64,000 nucleotides of DNA. It comes from Pseudomonadota bacterium (GTDB lineage Bacteria; Pseudomonadota; Alphaproteobacteria; Rhizobiales; Xanthobacteraceae). Both the position numbers and the translations under genes were made by a program. The notes below the pieces were generated by a model that was given only the letters and a program-made list of their open reading frames with translations, did not search any database and was not told where the DNA came from. How positions within the stretch are numbered: position 1 is the first letter of the stretch; each line of letters starts with the position of its first letter. The stretch covers positions 186,001 through 250,000 of the forward strand of contig JAEWHP010000049.1 of NCBI GenBank assembly GCA_023387735.1, in the 5' to 3' direction. Below are positions 43,794-52,703 of this stretch, one piece after another.

Positions 43794-45098
43794 TCATTTG
43801 CCCGCCAGCCTTTTGGCGAAGAAAGCGTCAATCGCCTGGGCCATCGATCCGACCGTCTTGTTCCGCCAGTTCTCCGACACCAGGTGCTCGAGGTCGCCCT
43901 TGTTGGAGACGTAGCCGAGTTCGACCAGGACCGAGGGCACATCCGGCGCCTTCAGGACGCGGAACCCGGCTGATTTCAGCGGATGCTTGTGCATTCGCAC
44001 CGTGTTCTTCATCTCGCCCATCAAAGTCCGCGCAAAACGGTTCGAGAAGGTCCGCGTCTCCCGCTGCACCAGATCGATCAGGATGTCGGCGACTTCGCTC
44101 GGCTCGTCGGCGAGATTGACGCCGCCGATCGCGTCCGACTTGTTCTCGGCATCCGCCAGCCGCTGGGCCTCGGCGTCGGAGGCCTTGTCCGCCAGCGTAT
44201 AGATGGTGGCGCCCTGGGCGTCGCCCTCGCCGCGCGGCAAGGCGTCCATATGGATCGAGACGAACAGCGACGCCCCCTCGTTGCGGGCGATCTTGACGCG
44301 GTCGGCGAGCGCAATGAACGTGTCGTCCGTGCGGGTCATGACGACGCGGTATTTGCCGGATTTTTCCATGCGGTCGCGCAGCGCCAGGCCAAAGCTCAGC
44401 ACCAGGTTCTTTTCCATGATGTCGCCGCCACCGGCCTGGGTGCCGTTGTCGACCCCGCCATGGCCGGGATCGATCACGATCACCGGCCGCTTGTCGGCCG
44501 GCGTGGACGCCGTCACGGCCGGTCCGTCAGCCCGGGCAACGCCGGCATTGGCATCGGCGATGGCGGGCCGGAGTTCGGGACGGCTCTCGGGCGCCAGCAA
44601 CTGGACGAAGGCGGTGCGATCCACCTGCTCGAGTTCGAGCACCAGCCGCGGCGGCTGGCCGTTGGCCGCCTCCAGAACGTAGGATTTGGCGATCTTGGCG
44701 GGCCCGGTCAGGTCGAACACGATTCGCGACCCGCCCGGCATGACCAGACCGTAGCGGAACGCCTTGACCAGTCCCCGTCCGGCGGTGCCGGCGTCCGCCC
44801 CCAGCTTGAAGCTGACCTGCGGAAGGTCGAGCACCACACGATACGGGTCAGCCAGCGGGAAGGCGCGGAACTGGATCGGCCGGTCGAGATCGAACACGAC
44901 GCGGGTCTGCTTGGCATCGCCGGCCACACGGGCGTCCGAGACGGTCGGGAAGTTTGCGCCCACCGCAGTGGCGGAACCCGCAACTTTGGGCGGCAGGCTC
45001 TCCGCCGACGATTCGCCAATCGACAGGGCCCACAGCAATGCTGCGGCGCACAAAAGACCATATCCCAGCAAAACGGGGTGATTTGCGCGGTTCGCCAA
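43794..45098 (-). CDS. amiC: N-acetylmuramoyl-L-alanine amidase (AmiC-like, AMIN + Amidase_3)
   Basis: 434 residues. N-terminal hydrophobic export signal (VLLGYGLLCAAALLWAL), an AMIN domain around 50-160 (TRVVFDLDRPIQFRAFPLADPYRVVLDLPQV), then the Amidase_3 domain from about 205. Zinc ligands: His213 in IDPGHGG, Glu229 in MEKNLVLSFG and the His in SIHMDALP; the catalytic Glu is in LVELGYVSN. It cleaves the amide bond between MurNAc and the stem peptide in daughter-cell separation. Periplasmic. First of a leftward series amiC, mrcA, prfB. The 240 bases between amiC and mrcA hold no gene. Confidence 0.93.
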   Translation of the reverse strand: MANRANHPVLLGYGLLCAAALLWALSIGESSAESLPPKVAGSATAVGANFPTVSDARVAGDAKQTRVVFDLDRPIQFRAFPLADPYRVVLDLPQVSFKLGADAGTAGRGLVKAFRYGLVMPGGSRIVFDLTGPAKIAKSYVLEAANGQPPRLVLELEQVDRTAFVQLLAPESRPELRPAIADANAGVARADGPAVTASTPADKRPVIVIDPGHGGVDNGTQAGGGDIMEKNLVLSFGLALRDRMEKSGKYRVVMTRTDDTFIALADRVKIARNEGASLFVSIHMDALPRGEGDAQGATIYTLADKASDAEAQRLADAENKSDAIGGVNLADEPSEVADILIDLVQRETRTFSNRFARTLMGEMKNTVRMHKHPLKSAGFRVLKAPDVPSVLVELGYVSNKGDLEHLVSENWRNKTVGSMAQAIDAFFAKRLAGK

Positions 45099-45149
45099 CG
45101 ATTCACAGCCTCCGGAAGGCCCCTCACTTACCGCATTAGGCCCACATGG

Positions 45150-45178
45150 TTAATCCGACCTTAAGCTATAGCGGACAA
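45150..45178 (-). promoter_or_regulatory. Candidate promoter of amiC
   Basis: Read leftward: TTGTCC (complement of 45173-45178), 17 bases, GATTAA (complement of 45150-45155). It gives a leader of about 45 bases before the amiC start at 45098. Confidence 0.45.
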
Positions 45179-45224
45179 AAACGGCCAAGTGTTGCCGCGC
45201 TGCGACGGTACCGCGACGCTTCCC

Positions 45225-45253
45225 TTGCAGGCAGCCCCCAATCCACGTATGTA
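45225..45253 (+). promoter_or_regulatory. Candidate housekeeping promoter of rne
   Basis: TTGCAG at 45225-45230 and TATGTA at 45248-45253 with a 17-base spacer. It points toward rne and would give a leader of about 550 bases. Confidence 0.5.
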
Positions 45254-45259
45254 CGAGGT

Positions 45260-45810
45260 GCTGACGGCTAATACTCCCGGTTGTGTCGCGTTCAGCCTCC
45301 CGGTGCAGCGCCGGAACCTTCCCAGTCGAAGGCTCCTGCGTCCTTCCCGATCCCTCCCCAGCCAGCGCTGCGCGCGGCTGACACGGAGCGGCGGTTTCGA
45401 GCCCGAGCGGCGTCCGGTCCCAGGTACTTTTCTCCTGGGACGGTTTGAGACACGGCAAAACTGATTATCCGGACCCGAACGGTCCGATATGCGATGGCCG
45501 GCAGGCGTTTCGGCGCCGCGTCGGGGCTTCAGCGATAGACACGGCGGTATCTTCTTCCGCCAACATGTTCAGACGGGCCGACGCTTGATGCGCCAGACTG
45601 TGTTGCCGACCAGGATCCACGGAACGATCGCGCCGACGCGAGGCGAAAGCTTCGCGCGACGCCCGGTTCCGGCGGGCCCCCGATCGGCTCTGCGCCAGGA
45701 TGTGCGTTTTGGCCTTCCCCTAACCCCCGAATCAGGTGGACCGTCGCGTCACCGGGCCGCGCAGTTTGCGCGTGCCATGCACCGCGCCCGCCGCCGTCAA
45801 GAGTTCCAAA
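45260..45810 (+). other. Long structured leader of rne
   Basis: No credible open frame covers this stretch. It contains two stable hairpins: GTCCCAGG/CCTGGGAC (45418-45442, nine-base loop) and CGGACC/GGTCCG (45471-45487, five-base loop). A long hairpin-rich 5' leader is known from enterobacterial rne, where RNase E cuts its own leader to autoregulate. Whether that holds here is inference. Confidence 0.5.
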
Positions 45811-48800
45811 ATGCCCAACAAGATGTTGATCGACGCCACCCACCCGGAAGAGACCCGGGTCGTTGTGGTCCGTGGCAACCGCGTCGAAGAGTTTGATTTC
45901 GAGACTGCCCAGCGCAAGCAACTGCGCGGCAATATCTATCTCGCCAAGGTGACGCGCGTGGAGCCGTCACTGCAGGCGGCGTTCATCGAGTATGGCGGCA
46001 ACCGCCATGGCTTCTTAGCCTTCAGCGAAATCCATCCGGATTACTACCAGATCCCGGTCGCCGACCGTCAGGCGCTGATCGAGGCCGACGAACGCGCGCA
46101 TCGCGAGGCCGAGGAAGAGAGCGAGAACCGCTCCAACCACCGCCGCGGCCGCTCGCGCCACCGCAACGCCCGCCGGCGCGGCCATGGCGACCGCGTCCAG
46201 AGCGACGTCATCGACGGCGCCGTTGTCGATCCGTCGCAGGCCGCCCAGCCCCTGTACGAGGGCGAGGACCATCCGCACGGGCACGACGGCGTGCAGGCGG
46301 GTGAGACACAGGCGCACGACGCCGAGCATCACGAAGATGCCGGCCATCACGACCACGAGGCGCACGACCTTCCCGCGCCGGCTCGCGACGACAGCCCGTC
46401 GCATGATCATGAAGGCGACCGCGATGCGTCCGGTCATGAGGACCACGCACCCGCGGCCAGCGAAGCACCGGTTGCGGAAGCGCACGCCGATGCCGCCCCG
46501 GCCGTGGCGGAGCCTGTCAGCGTAGCTGCGCCCATCGAGGACGAGCGTCAGGCTGAACCCAGGGATGAACACCACGACGAGCGCCATGACGAGCGCCACG
46601 ACGACGAGCAGGCGCAGGAAAATGCCGCCCATGCCGACGACGTGCCGCATGTCGAGCACGCCGGCGACGAATATCCCGCGGTCCCGCATGAAGAGCATGC
46701 CGCCGAAGGCGAGGACGACGACGAAGAGGACGATGGCGAAGACGCCGAAGAGGAAGTCGTCGAATCCGTCGGCGGCGACGACGTGCTCGAGGAAGTGCCC
46801 GAGCGCGCCTTCCGCCCGCGCCGCCAGTACAAAATCCAGGAAGTCATCAAGCGCCGCCAGGTGATGCTGGTGCAGGTCGTCAAGGAAGAGCGCGGCAACA
46901 AGGGCGCTGCACTCACGACTTATCTCTCGCTCGCCGGCCGCTATGCCGTGCTGATGCCCAACACCGCCCGCGGCGGCGGCATCAGCCGCAAGATCACCTC
47001 GGCCCAGGACCGCTCGCGGCTGAAGGAAGTGGTGCAGGATCTCGACGTGCCCGAGGGCATGGGGATCATCCTGCGCACCGCCGGCGCCTCGCGGACCAAG
47101 CCGGAGATCAAGCGCGACTTCGAATACCTGATCCGGATGTGGGAAACCGTGCGCGACATGACGCTGAAGTCGCAGGCCCCCACCCTCGTCTACGAGGAAG
47201 GCTCGCTGATCAAGCGCTCGCTGCGCGACCTCTACAACAAGGAAATCGACGAAATCCAGGTCGCCGGCGAAGCCGGCTACCAGGAAGCGCGCGACTTCAT
47301 GAAGATGCTGATGCCCTCGAACGTGCGGGCGGTCAGGCAGTATCGCGACGGCCAGCCGCTGTTTTCGCGGATGGGCGTCGAGAGCCAGCTCGATGCGATG
47401 TTCTCGCCGACCGTGCAACTGCGCTCCGGCGGCTACATCGTCATCAACCAGACCGAGGCGCTGGTCTCGATCGACGTCAACTCCGGCCGGTCGACCCGCG
47501 AACACCACATCGAGGACACCGCGCTCAAGACCAATCTCGAGGCGGCCGAGGAAGTGGCGCGGCAGCTGCGCCTGCGCGATCTCGCCGGCCTCATCGTCAT
47601 CGACTTCATCGACATGGACGAGAAGCGCAACAACCGCGCGGTCGAGCGCAAGCTCTCCGACTGCCTGCGGCAGGATCGTGCGCGCATCCAGGTCGGCCGC
47701 ATCTCGCATTTCGGCCTGCTGGAAATGTCGCGCCAGCGCATCCGCGCCAGCGTGCTGGAGAGTTCGACCGAGCCCTGCGCGGTGTGCGGCGGCAGTGGAC
47801 ACGTCCGCTCGGTCTCGTCGGTGGCGCTGCAATTGCTGCGCGGCATCGAGGAAATCCTGATGAAGGGCGCGACACACAATCTCGTGGTCCGCACCCGTAC
47901 CGACGTCGCGCTCTACGTCCTCAACCACAAGCGCGGCCATTTGCGCGACCTCGAAAACGCGTTCAAGGTTTCGCTCGCGGTCAGCGCCGATCCGACCGTG
48001 GCCGGCCAGCAGTCGTTCATCATCGACCGCGGCGAACAGGTTCACACGCTGGAAGCCGCCAAGGCGCTGCTCGCGGCGCAGGCCGCAGCTTCCCCGGCGC
48101 AGGTCGAGGAAGCCTATGACGACGAGGATGGCTTCGACATCGAAACCGAGTCCGAGGTCGAAACCGAGGAAACCGAGGGACTGGCCGACGATTCCGCCAC
48201 CGAGGGAACGGCCGATGGTGAAGGCGACGGTCATCGCCGCAAGCGGCGTCGCCGCCGGCGCGGTCGCGGCGAGCCGCGTGAAGGTGGTGCATCTCGCGAG
48301 GATGGTGCACCTCGTGAGGAAAATGACGCGCTGCGCGTCTCCGCTGAAGCGGTCGAAGGCGCCGCCACCGACGAGGGCGAGGCCGAGGAAGACGAAAGCG
48401 AAGAAGCGCCGGGCATGGTCCGCGGCGAACAGGCTGCCAATGGCGAGCGGCGCCCGCGCCGCCGTGGCCGCCGTGGCGGACGCCGCCGGCGCGGCAACGG
48501 GCCGGAAGACGGTCTCGCTGGCTCGATCGCCGACGAACTCGGCCCGACTTCGGCCCCGGAAGCCGCCAGCGCAGTTGCCGATTTCGATGGCAGTTCGTCG
48601 GTTTCAGCGCCGTCGCTCACGGAATCCGAGCCGGCTTCGCAGCCTGTCGAGCCGCAGCCGGCAACATTCGTCCAGCCCGAAACGATCGAGACAGTGACTG
48701 CCTCGACGGCTCCGGCTGCCCCAGCCGAGGAAGCCGCACCGGAAGCCGACCGGGCCGCAGCGCCACGGCGTTCCACCGTCCGCGAGAAGGTCAGCTTCCT

Positions 48801-48963
48801 GTCGAGTGCGCAAGCCGAGCCGGCGCCATCCGTCAGCGAAAGCGTCGCCGAACAGATGGCGGCGCCCGAGCCTGCGCCGGCCGCGCCGACTCCTGCTCCG
48901 ACCGCCGAAGCTGCTCCGCGCAAGGCGGGATGGTGGTCACGCCGCTTCGGCAGCGGCGAGTAA
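45811..48963 (+). CDS. rne: Ribonuclease E
   Basis: 1050 residues from ATG 45811; the frame extends upstream to 45736 but homology begins at MPNKMLIDATHPEETRVVVVRGNRVEEFDFE. The S1 domain is split by about 240 residues (roughly 96-335) that are rich in Asp, Glu, His and Arg. After the insertion RRQYKIQEVIKRRQVMLVQVVKEERGNKGAALTTYLSLAGRY resumes. The catalytic aspartates lie in LVSIDVNSGRS and VIDFIDMDE; the Zn-link CAVCGGSGH follows. The C-terminal 300 residues are disordered, with Arg-rich (RRKRRRRRRGRG) and Ala/Pro/Glu-rich blocks, the degradosome scaffold. Initiates mRNA decay and processes rRNA/tRNA. Followed by a strong terminator. Confidence 0.95.
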   Translation: MPNKMLIDATHPEETRVVVVRGNRVEEFDFETAQRKQLRGNIYLAKVTRVEPSLQAAFIEYGGNRHGFLAFSEIHPDYYQIPVADRQALIEADERAHREAEEESENRSNHRRGRSRHRNARRRGHGDRVQSDVIDGAVVDPSQAAQPLYEGEDHPHGHDGVQAGETQAHDAEHHEDAGHHDHEAHDLPAPARDDSPSHDHEGDRDASGHEDHAPAASEAPVAEAHADAAPAVAEPVSVAAPIEDERQAEPRDEHHDERHDERHDDEQAQENAAHADDVPHVEHAGDEYPAVPHEEHAAEGEDDDEEDDGEDAEEEVVESVGGDDVLEEVPERAFRPRRQYKIQEVIKRRQVMLVQVVKEERGNKGAALTTYLSLAGRYAVLMPNTARGGGISRKITSAQDRSRLKEVVQDLDVPEGMGIILRTAGASRTKPEIKRDFEYLIRMWETVRDMTLKSQAPTLVYEEGSLIKRSLRDLYNKEIDEIQVAGEAGYQEARDFMKMLMPSNVRAVRQYRDGQPLFSRMGVESQLDAMFSPTVQLRSGGYIVINQTEALVSIDVNSGRSTREHHIEDTALKTNLEAAEEVARQLRLRDLAGLIVIDFIDMDEKRNNRAVERKLSDCLRQDRARIQVGRISHFGLLEMSRQRIRASVLESSTEPCAVCGGSGHVRSVSSVALQLLRGIEEILMKGATHNLVVRTRTDVALYVLNHKRGHLRDLENAFKVSLAVSADPTVAGQQSFIIDRGEQVHTLEAAKALLAAQAAASPAQVEEAYDDEDGFDIETESEVETEETEGLADDSATEGTADGEGDGHRRKRRRRRRGRGEPREGGASREDGAPREENDALRVSAEAVEGAATDEGEAEEDESEEAPGMVRGEQAANGERRPRRRGRRGGRRRRGNGPEDGLAGSIADELGPTSAPEAASAVADFDGSSSVSAPSLTESEPASQPVEPQPATFVQPETIETVTASTAPAAPAEEAAPEADRAAAPRRSTVREKVSFLSSAQAEPAPSVSESVAEQMAAPEPAPAAPTPAPTAEAAPRKAGWWSRRFGSGE

Positions 48964-48979
48964 GGATCGAACTGAAAAG

Positions 48980-49012
48980 AAAACCGCCCGGCACAGCCGG
49001 GCGGTTTTTTTA
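48980..49012. terminator. Bidirectional terminator between rne and bioY
   Basis: AAAACCGCCCGGC, loop ACA, GCCGGGCGGTTTTTTT. It terminates rne on the plus strand; on the minus strand the stem is followed by TTTTCTTTTC, so it can also end the leftward bioY transcript. Confidence 0.9.
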
Positions 49013-49037
49013 TTGGCGGTCGAGACGATCGCGACCT

Positions 49038-49655
49038 TTATCCGCGCGTATCAACCACGCGCCTGATCGCCGGTACCAGCGCCGCGCCGAGCGCGTTCTT
49101 GATCAGCGAGGCCGCGATGAAGGGCGCGATGCCGACCAGCCAGGCCTTTTCGACGCCGAGTTTCATGCCGAACGCCAGCCAGCCAAATCCGCAGGCGAGA
49201 ATCAGAATGTGTCCGAACGCCATCGCCACGAACAGCCAAGGCACCGACCGGTCCCAGCCGCGCTCGGCGAGCCAGCCCGTGACGAATGCCGCGGCCACGA
49301 AGCCATAGAGATAGCCGGCCGTCGGGCCGACGAGCGGCGCGAGACCGCCGACAGGACCTGCGAATACGGGCAATCCGACCGCGCCTTCGGCCAGATAGGC
49401 CATCACGGTCGCGCTGCCGAGCCGCCAGCCATAGGCCGCGCCGATCATCAGCACGACGAGCGTCTGCAGCGTCATCGGCACGTAGGGCAACGGCAGATTG
49501 ACCTTGGCTGACAGGGTCAGCAGCGCCGTTCCAACCGCGACAAGGATCACGCTGCGCATCACGCCGGACGATCCATCCGCGCGATGCGGCCACAGCAGCG
49601 CGGCGAGCGGGAAATGCGGCGCGGCGACGGTTTCAGTCATGGTTCTGGCGGACAC
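49038..49655 (-). CDS. bioY: Biotin transporter BioY
   Basis: 205 residues from GTG 49655, which has GGAGAG upstream; an ATG at 49640 is in frame. Six hydrophobic segments and the BioY signature LPYVPMTLQTLVVLMIGAAYGWRLG, AYLAEGAVGLPVFAG and GPTAGYLYGFVAAAFVTGWLAERG. BioY is the S component of the ECF-type biotin importer or works alone. Inner membrane. I looked for a BioR box (TTATCTATAA type) upstream and did not find one. The accB-accC biotin enzymes are coded 6 kb away. Confidence 0.93.
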   Translation of the reverse strand: MSARTMTETVAAPHFPLAALLWPHRADGSSGVMRSVILVAVGTALLTLSAKVNLPLPYVPMTLQTLVVLMIGAAYGWRLGSATVMAYLAEGAVGLPVFAGPVGGLAPLVGPTAGYLYGFVAAAFVTGWLAERGWDRSVPWLFVAMAFGHILILACGFGWLAFGMKLGVEKAWLVGIAPFIAASLIKNALGAALVPAIRRVVDTRG

Positions 49656-49711
49656 GGGTAGCTCTCCGTTGATTGCAGTTACTGAGAATGTGGATGAAGA
49701 AATGGCCGGAA

Positions 49712-50899
49712 TTATCCCAGCCAGCGCGCGATGCGCGTCACCGCTTCGCGCATCTCGTCGGCCGAGCGCGCATAGGAGAAGCGGATGAAGGCGCGGCCGT
49801 GGATCGGGTCGAAGTCGACGCCGGGCGTGGCCGCCACATGCGTCTTCTCCAGCATGCGCCCGGCGAACTCGAAACTGTCGGAGGTGAAATCCGATACGTC
49901 GGCGTAGAGATAGAACGCGCCGTCCGCAGGCAGAAATTTGGTCAAGCCGGCCTTCGGCAGCCCCTCGATCAGGATGCGGCGGTTTTCCTGATAGCCATGC
50001 TTGATGGACTCCATCTCGGCAACACCTTCGAAGGCGGCTTCGGCCGCGATCTGCGACAACGTCGGCACCGAGATCGACAGGTTCTGCTGCAGACGCTCGA
50101 TCGGCCGCACCAGCGGCTCCGGCACCACCATCCAGCCGACCCGCCAGCCGGTCATGCAGAAATACTTCGAGAACGAGTTGATCACCAGCGCCTGCGGCGA
50201 GAGTTCGGCCGCCGTCACCGCCGGAAACGCGTAGTCCAGTCCATGATAGATCTCGTCGGAAATGAACCTGATGCCGGCGCTCTCCGCCGCATGAATGAGG
50301 CTAGTCAGCGCCTCGCGCGACATCATGGTGCCGGTGGGATTGGCGGGACTGCCGACCAGTACGCCCTTCAGCGGCGCCTTGCGATGCGCGGCCAGCAACG
50401 CCTCGCCGGTCAGCGCATGCCGCGTGTCGCTCGACGTCTCGATCAGCACCGGCTCGCAGCCGAGTGCGGTAAGGATGTGCCGGTACGGCGGATAGCCGGG
50501 CACGGTGACCGCGACCCGATCGCCCGGTTCGAACATCGACAGAAATGCGAGAATGAAACCGCCGGACGAGCCGGTGGTGACCACGATCCGGTCAGGCTCG
50601 ACCGAACATCCGTATGCATCGCGGTAGTGGCGGGCAATGCGCGCACGCAACGATGGAATGCCGAGCGCGGACGTATAATCGATTCGCGCTGCATCGAGCG
50701 CCGCATGCGCGGCGGCGATGGCGGCCCTGGGCGCGGCCGCCGCCGGCTGCCCGACTTCCATGTGAATCACGTGACCGCCAGCCGCCTCGATGCGCGCCGC
50801 GGCCGCCATGACGTCCATCACCATGAAGGGGGGCACGTCACTCCGCGCCGAGGGCGTCAGCAGGCTTTTCACCTGGTCTCTAAGTGTCGATTCCTGCAT
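49712..50899 (-). CDS. Class I/II PLP-dependent aminotransferase
   Basis: 395 residues. Fold type I features: GQPAAAAPRAAIAAAH, the TTGSSGGFILAFL cofactor loop, SPANPTGTMMS, ISDEIYHGLDY with the PLP-binding Asp, and Lys245 in NSFSKYFCMTGWRVGW. The C-terminal arginine that binds the substrate carboxylate is in IRFSYARS. It resembles aspartate/aromatic aminotransferase-like proteins. Substrate uncertain. Cytoplasmic. Upstream of bioY in the same direction, with about 57 bases between, so possibly one transcript. Confidence 0.9.
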   Translation of the reverse strand: MQESTLRDQVKSLLTPSARSDVPPFMVMDVMAAAARIEAAGGHVIHMEVGQPAAAAPRAAIAAAHAALDAARIDYTSALGIPSLRARIARHYRDAYGCSVEPDRIVVTTGSSGGFILAFLSMFEPGDRVAVTVPGYPPYRHILTALGCEPVLIETSSDTRHALTGEALLAAHRKAPLKGVLVGSPANPTGTMMSREALTSLIHAAESAGIRFISDEIYHGLDYAFPAVTAAELSPQALVINSFSKYFCMTGWRVGWMVVPEPLVRPIERLQQNLSISVPTLSQIAAEAAFEGVAEMESIKHGYQENRRILIEGLPKAGLTKFLPADGAFYLYADVSDFTSDSFEFAGRMLEKTHVAATPGVDFDPIHGRAFIRFSYARSADEMREAVTRIARWLG

Positions 50900-50984
50900 C
50901 GAAATCTGCTATTGCGCCGGCGCTGTGCAAATTCGGGTTCCGAACCTGTCGCGCCCCAGACTGGCCGTATTCAGTGGCTTGTTA

Positions 50985-51095
50985 TAGCGTTTTCGGGTGA
51001 AGGGATACCGGGATCACGTGGTGATACCCCGGTTCCCTCCATTAAAACCTGGAACAGAGACCGGAGCGCGTTTCTGCTTTAATCAGGATCGACTC
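50985..51095. repeat. Degenerate rhizobial intergenic repeat
   Basis: AGCGTTTTCGGGTGAAG, then GGTATCACC/GGTGATACC-like dyad around GGGATCACGTGGTGATACC, and CGCGTTTCTGCTTTAATCAGGA downstream. It resembles the 'AGCGTTTTCGAGCGAAGTGG' element class of rhizobial genomes. It sits before the M48 gene. Confidence 0.45.
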
Positions 51096-51135
51096 TGCCG
51101 GAACGAACCGGGCCTCGCCAATCGCCAAAGAGCTC

Positions 51136-52542
51136 ATGCTGCTTCGCATCGCCCTACGCAAGAAATCGCTGAAGTTGACCGCGCTGACCACCGTGGTCGC
51201 GCTCGTCCTCGCGCCGTTGGCGGCGCTGGCGCAGGAGAATCGCGGACCACCGGTTCTGCGCGACGCCGAGACCGAGCAATTGCTGCGCGATTACACGCGG
51301 CCGATCCTGCGCGCCGCCGGCATGGAAAAGCAGAACATCCAGATGGTGATCATCAACCAGGGCGTGTTCAACGCTTTCGTGGCCGATGGACGCCGCATCT
51401 TCGTGAACTATGGCGCGATCCTGCAATCGGAAACGCCCAACCAGATCATCGGCGTGATGGCGCACGAAACCGGCCATCTGGCCGGCGGCCATCTCGCCAA
51501 GATGCGCGAACAGATGGCGCAGGCGCAGACGCAGATGATCATCGCCATGCTGCTTGGCGCCGGCGCCATCGCCGCGGGCGCGAGTTCGGGCGGCAGCGGC
51601 AGCGGCCTCGCCAACGCCGGCGCAGCCATGATGTCCGCACCGGGCGAGGTGATCCGCCGCACACTGCTCTCCTACGTGCGCCAGCAGGAGGAAAACGCCG
51701 ACAAGGCCGGCGTCAAGTTTCTGAACGCCACCGGCCAGTCGGCCCGGGGCATGCATGAGACCTTCAAGCGCTTTACCGACGAGAGCCTGTTCGCCGCGCG
51801 CGGCGCGGACCCGTATGTCCAGTCGCATCCGATGCCGGCGGCCCGTGTCGCAGCGCTGGAAGAACTGGCCCGCTCCAGCCCCTACTGGGACAAGAAGGAC
51901 GACCCTGCGCTCCAGCTTCGCCACGACATGGTGCGCGCCAAGATATCGGCGTTCATGGAGCGCAAGGATACGGTGTACCGGCGATACCCGATCTCCAACA
52001 ACAGCCTGCCGGCACGGTACGCGCACGCGATCGCGACGTACCGTCACGGCGACCTGCGCAGCGCCCTCGCCCAGATCGACGCATTGATCCAGCAACAGCC
52101 GAACAACCCGTATTTCTACGAGGTGCGCGGCCAGGCCCTGCTGGAAGGCGGCAAGCCACTGGAAGCGATCGCGCCGCTGCGCAAGGCCGTTCAGCTCTCC
52201 AATAACTCGCCGCTCATCGAGATGTTACTTGGACAGGCGCTCGTGGCAGCCGATAACAAGGCCTATACCGACGAGGCAATCGCGATCCTGCGCGCCGCGG
52301 TCGCGCGCGAAAGCGAGGCGCCACTCGGCTTCATGCAACTCGCGATGGCCTATGGCCGCAAGGGAGATTACGCCCAGGCCGACCTCGCTTCGGCCCAGGC
52401 CGCCTACCTTCGCGGCGACAACAAGACCGCACGCGACCTTGCCTCGAGAGCGAAAACGCGCTTCGCCATCGGGACCCCCGGATGGGTCAAGGCTGACGAC
52501 ATTGTGAGCGCCAAGCCGCTGCCCGGCCAAAAAGGCAACTAG
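51136..52542 (+). CDS. M48 metalloprotease with TPR repeats (BepA/YfgC-like)
   Basis: 468 residues. Signal peptide LTALTTVVALVLAPLAALAQ. The M48 zinc site HETGH is at 110-114 in GVMAHETGHLAGGHLA, with the third ligand in the QQEENADKAG helix. From about residue 290 TPR-like repeats follow (YAHAIATYRHGDLRSALAQIDALIQQQPNNPYFYEVRGQALLEGG). This architecture matches BepA, a periplasmic protease and chaperone that monitors outer-membrane protein assembly. The start is ATG 51136. It is co-directional with the DsbA-like gene downstream (gap 160 bases, with a repeat). Confidence 0.93.
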   Translation: MLLRIALRKKSLKLTALTTVVALVLAPLAALAQENRGPPVLRDAETEQLLRDYTRPILRAAGMEKQNIQMVIINQGVFNAFVADGRRIFVNYGAILQSETPNQIIGVMAHETGHLAGGHLAKMREQMAQAQTQMIIAMLLGAGAIAAGASSGGSGSGLANAGAAMMSAPGEVIRRTLLSYVRQQEENADKAGVKFLNATGQSARGMHETFKRFTDESLFAARGADPYVQSHPMPAARVAALEELARSSPYWDKKDDPALQLRHDMVRAKISAFMERKDTVYRRYPISNNSLPARYAHAIATYRHGDLRSALAQIDALIQQQPNNPYFYEVRGQALLEGGKPLEAIAPLRKAVQLSNNSPLIEMLLGQALVAADNKAYTDEAIAILRAAVARESEAPLGFMQLAMAYGRKGDYAQADLASAQAAYLRGDNKTARDLASRAKTRFAIGTPGWVKADDIVSAKPLPGQKGN

Positions 52543-52586
52543 AAATAACCCGGGTTCCAACTACAACCGGAACCCGGCGATCAGGA

Positions 52587-52629
52587 CATGGTCCGGAAAA
52601 GTGGGTACCGGTTTTCCGAGAAGACCATG
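52587..52629. repeat. Nested hairpin repeat (rhizobial type)
   Basis: CATGGTC (52587-52593) pairs with GACCATG (52623-52629), and CGGAAAA (52594-52600) with TTTTCCG (52612-52618), around GTGGGTACCGG. This 'GGAAAAGTGGGTACCGGTTTTCC' type of element is common in rhizobial intergenic regions. Confidence 0.7.
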
Positions 52630-52703
52630 ATCAAACAGGAACGCATTATTCCAAGAGCCGGCCTTCATCGGAACCGCCGAACTCGCTGCATAAGGAATTG
52701 CTG

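Noticed and set aside
46015..48234. A 739-codon open frame antisense to rne
   Set aside because: Mirror of the acidic RNase E frame; no ribosome site, no motif and rne is unmistakable on the plus strand.
49656..49711. A BioR operator upstream of bioY
   Set aside because: No TTATCTATAA-like palindrome is present in the upstream region.
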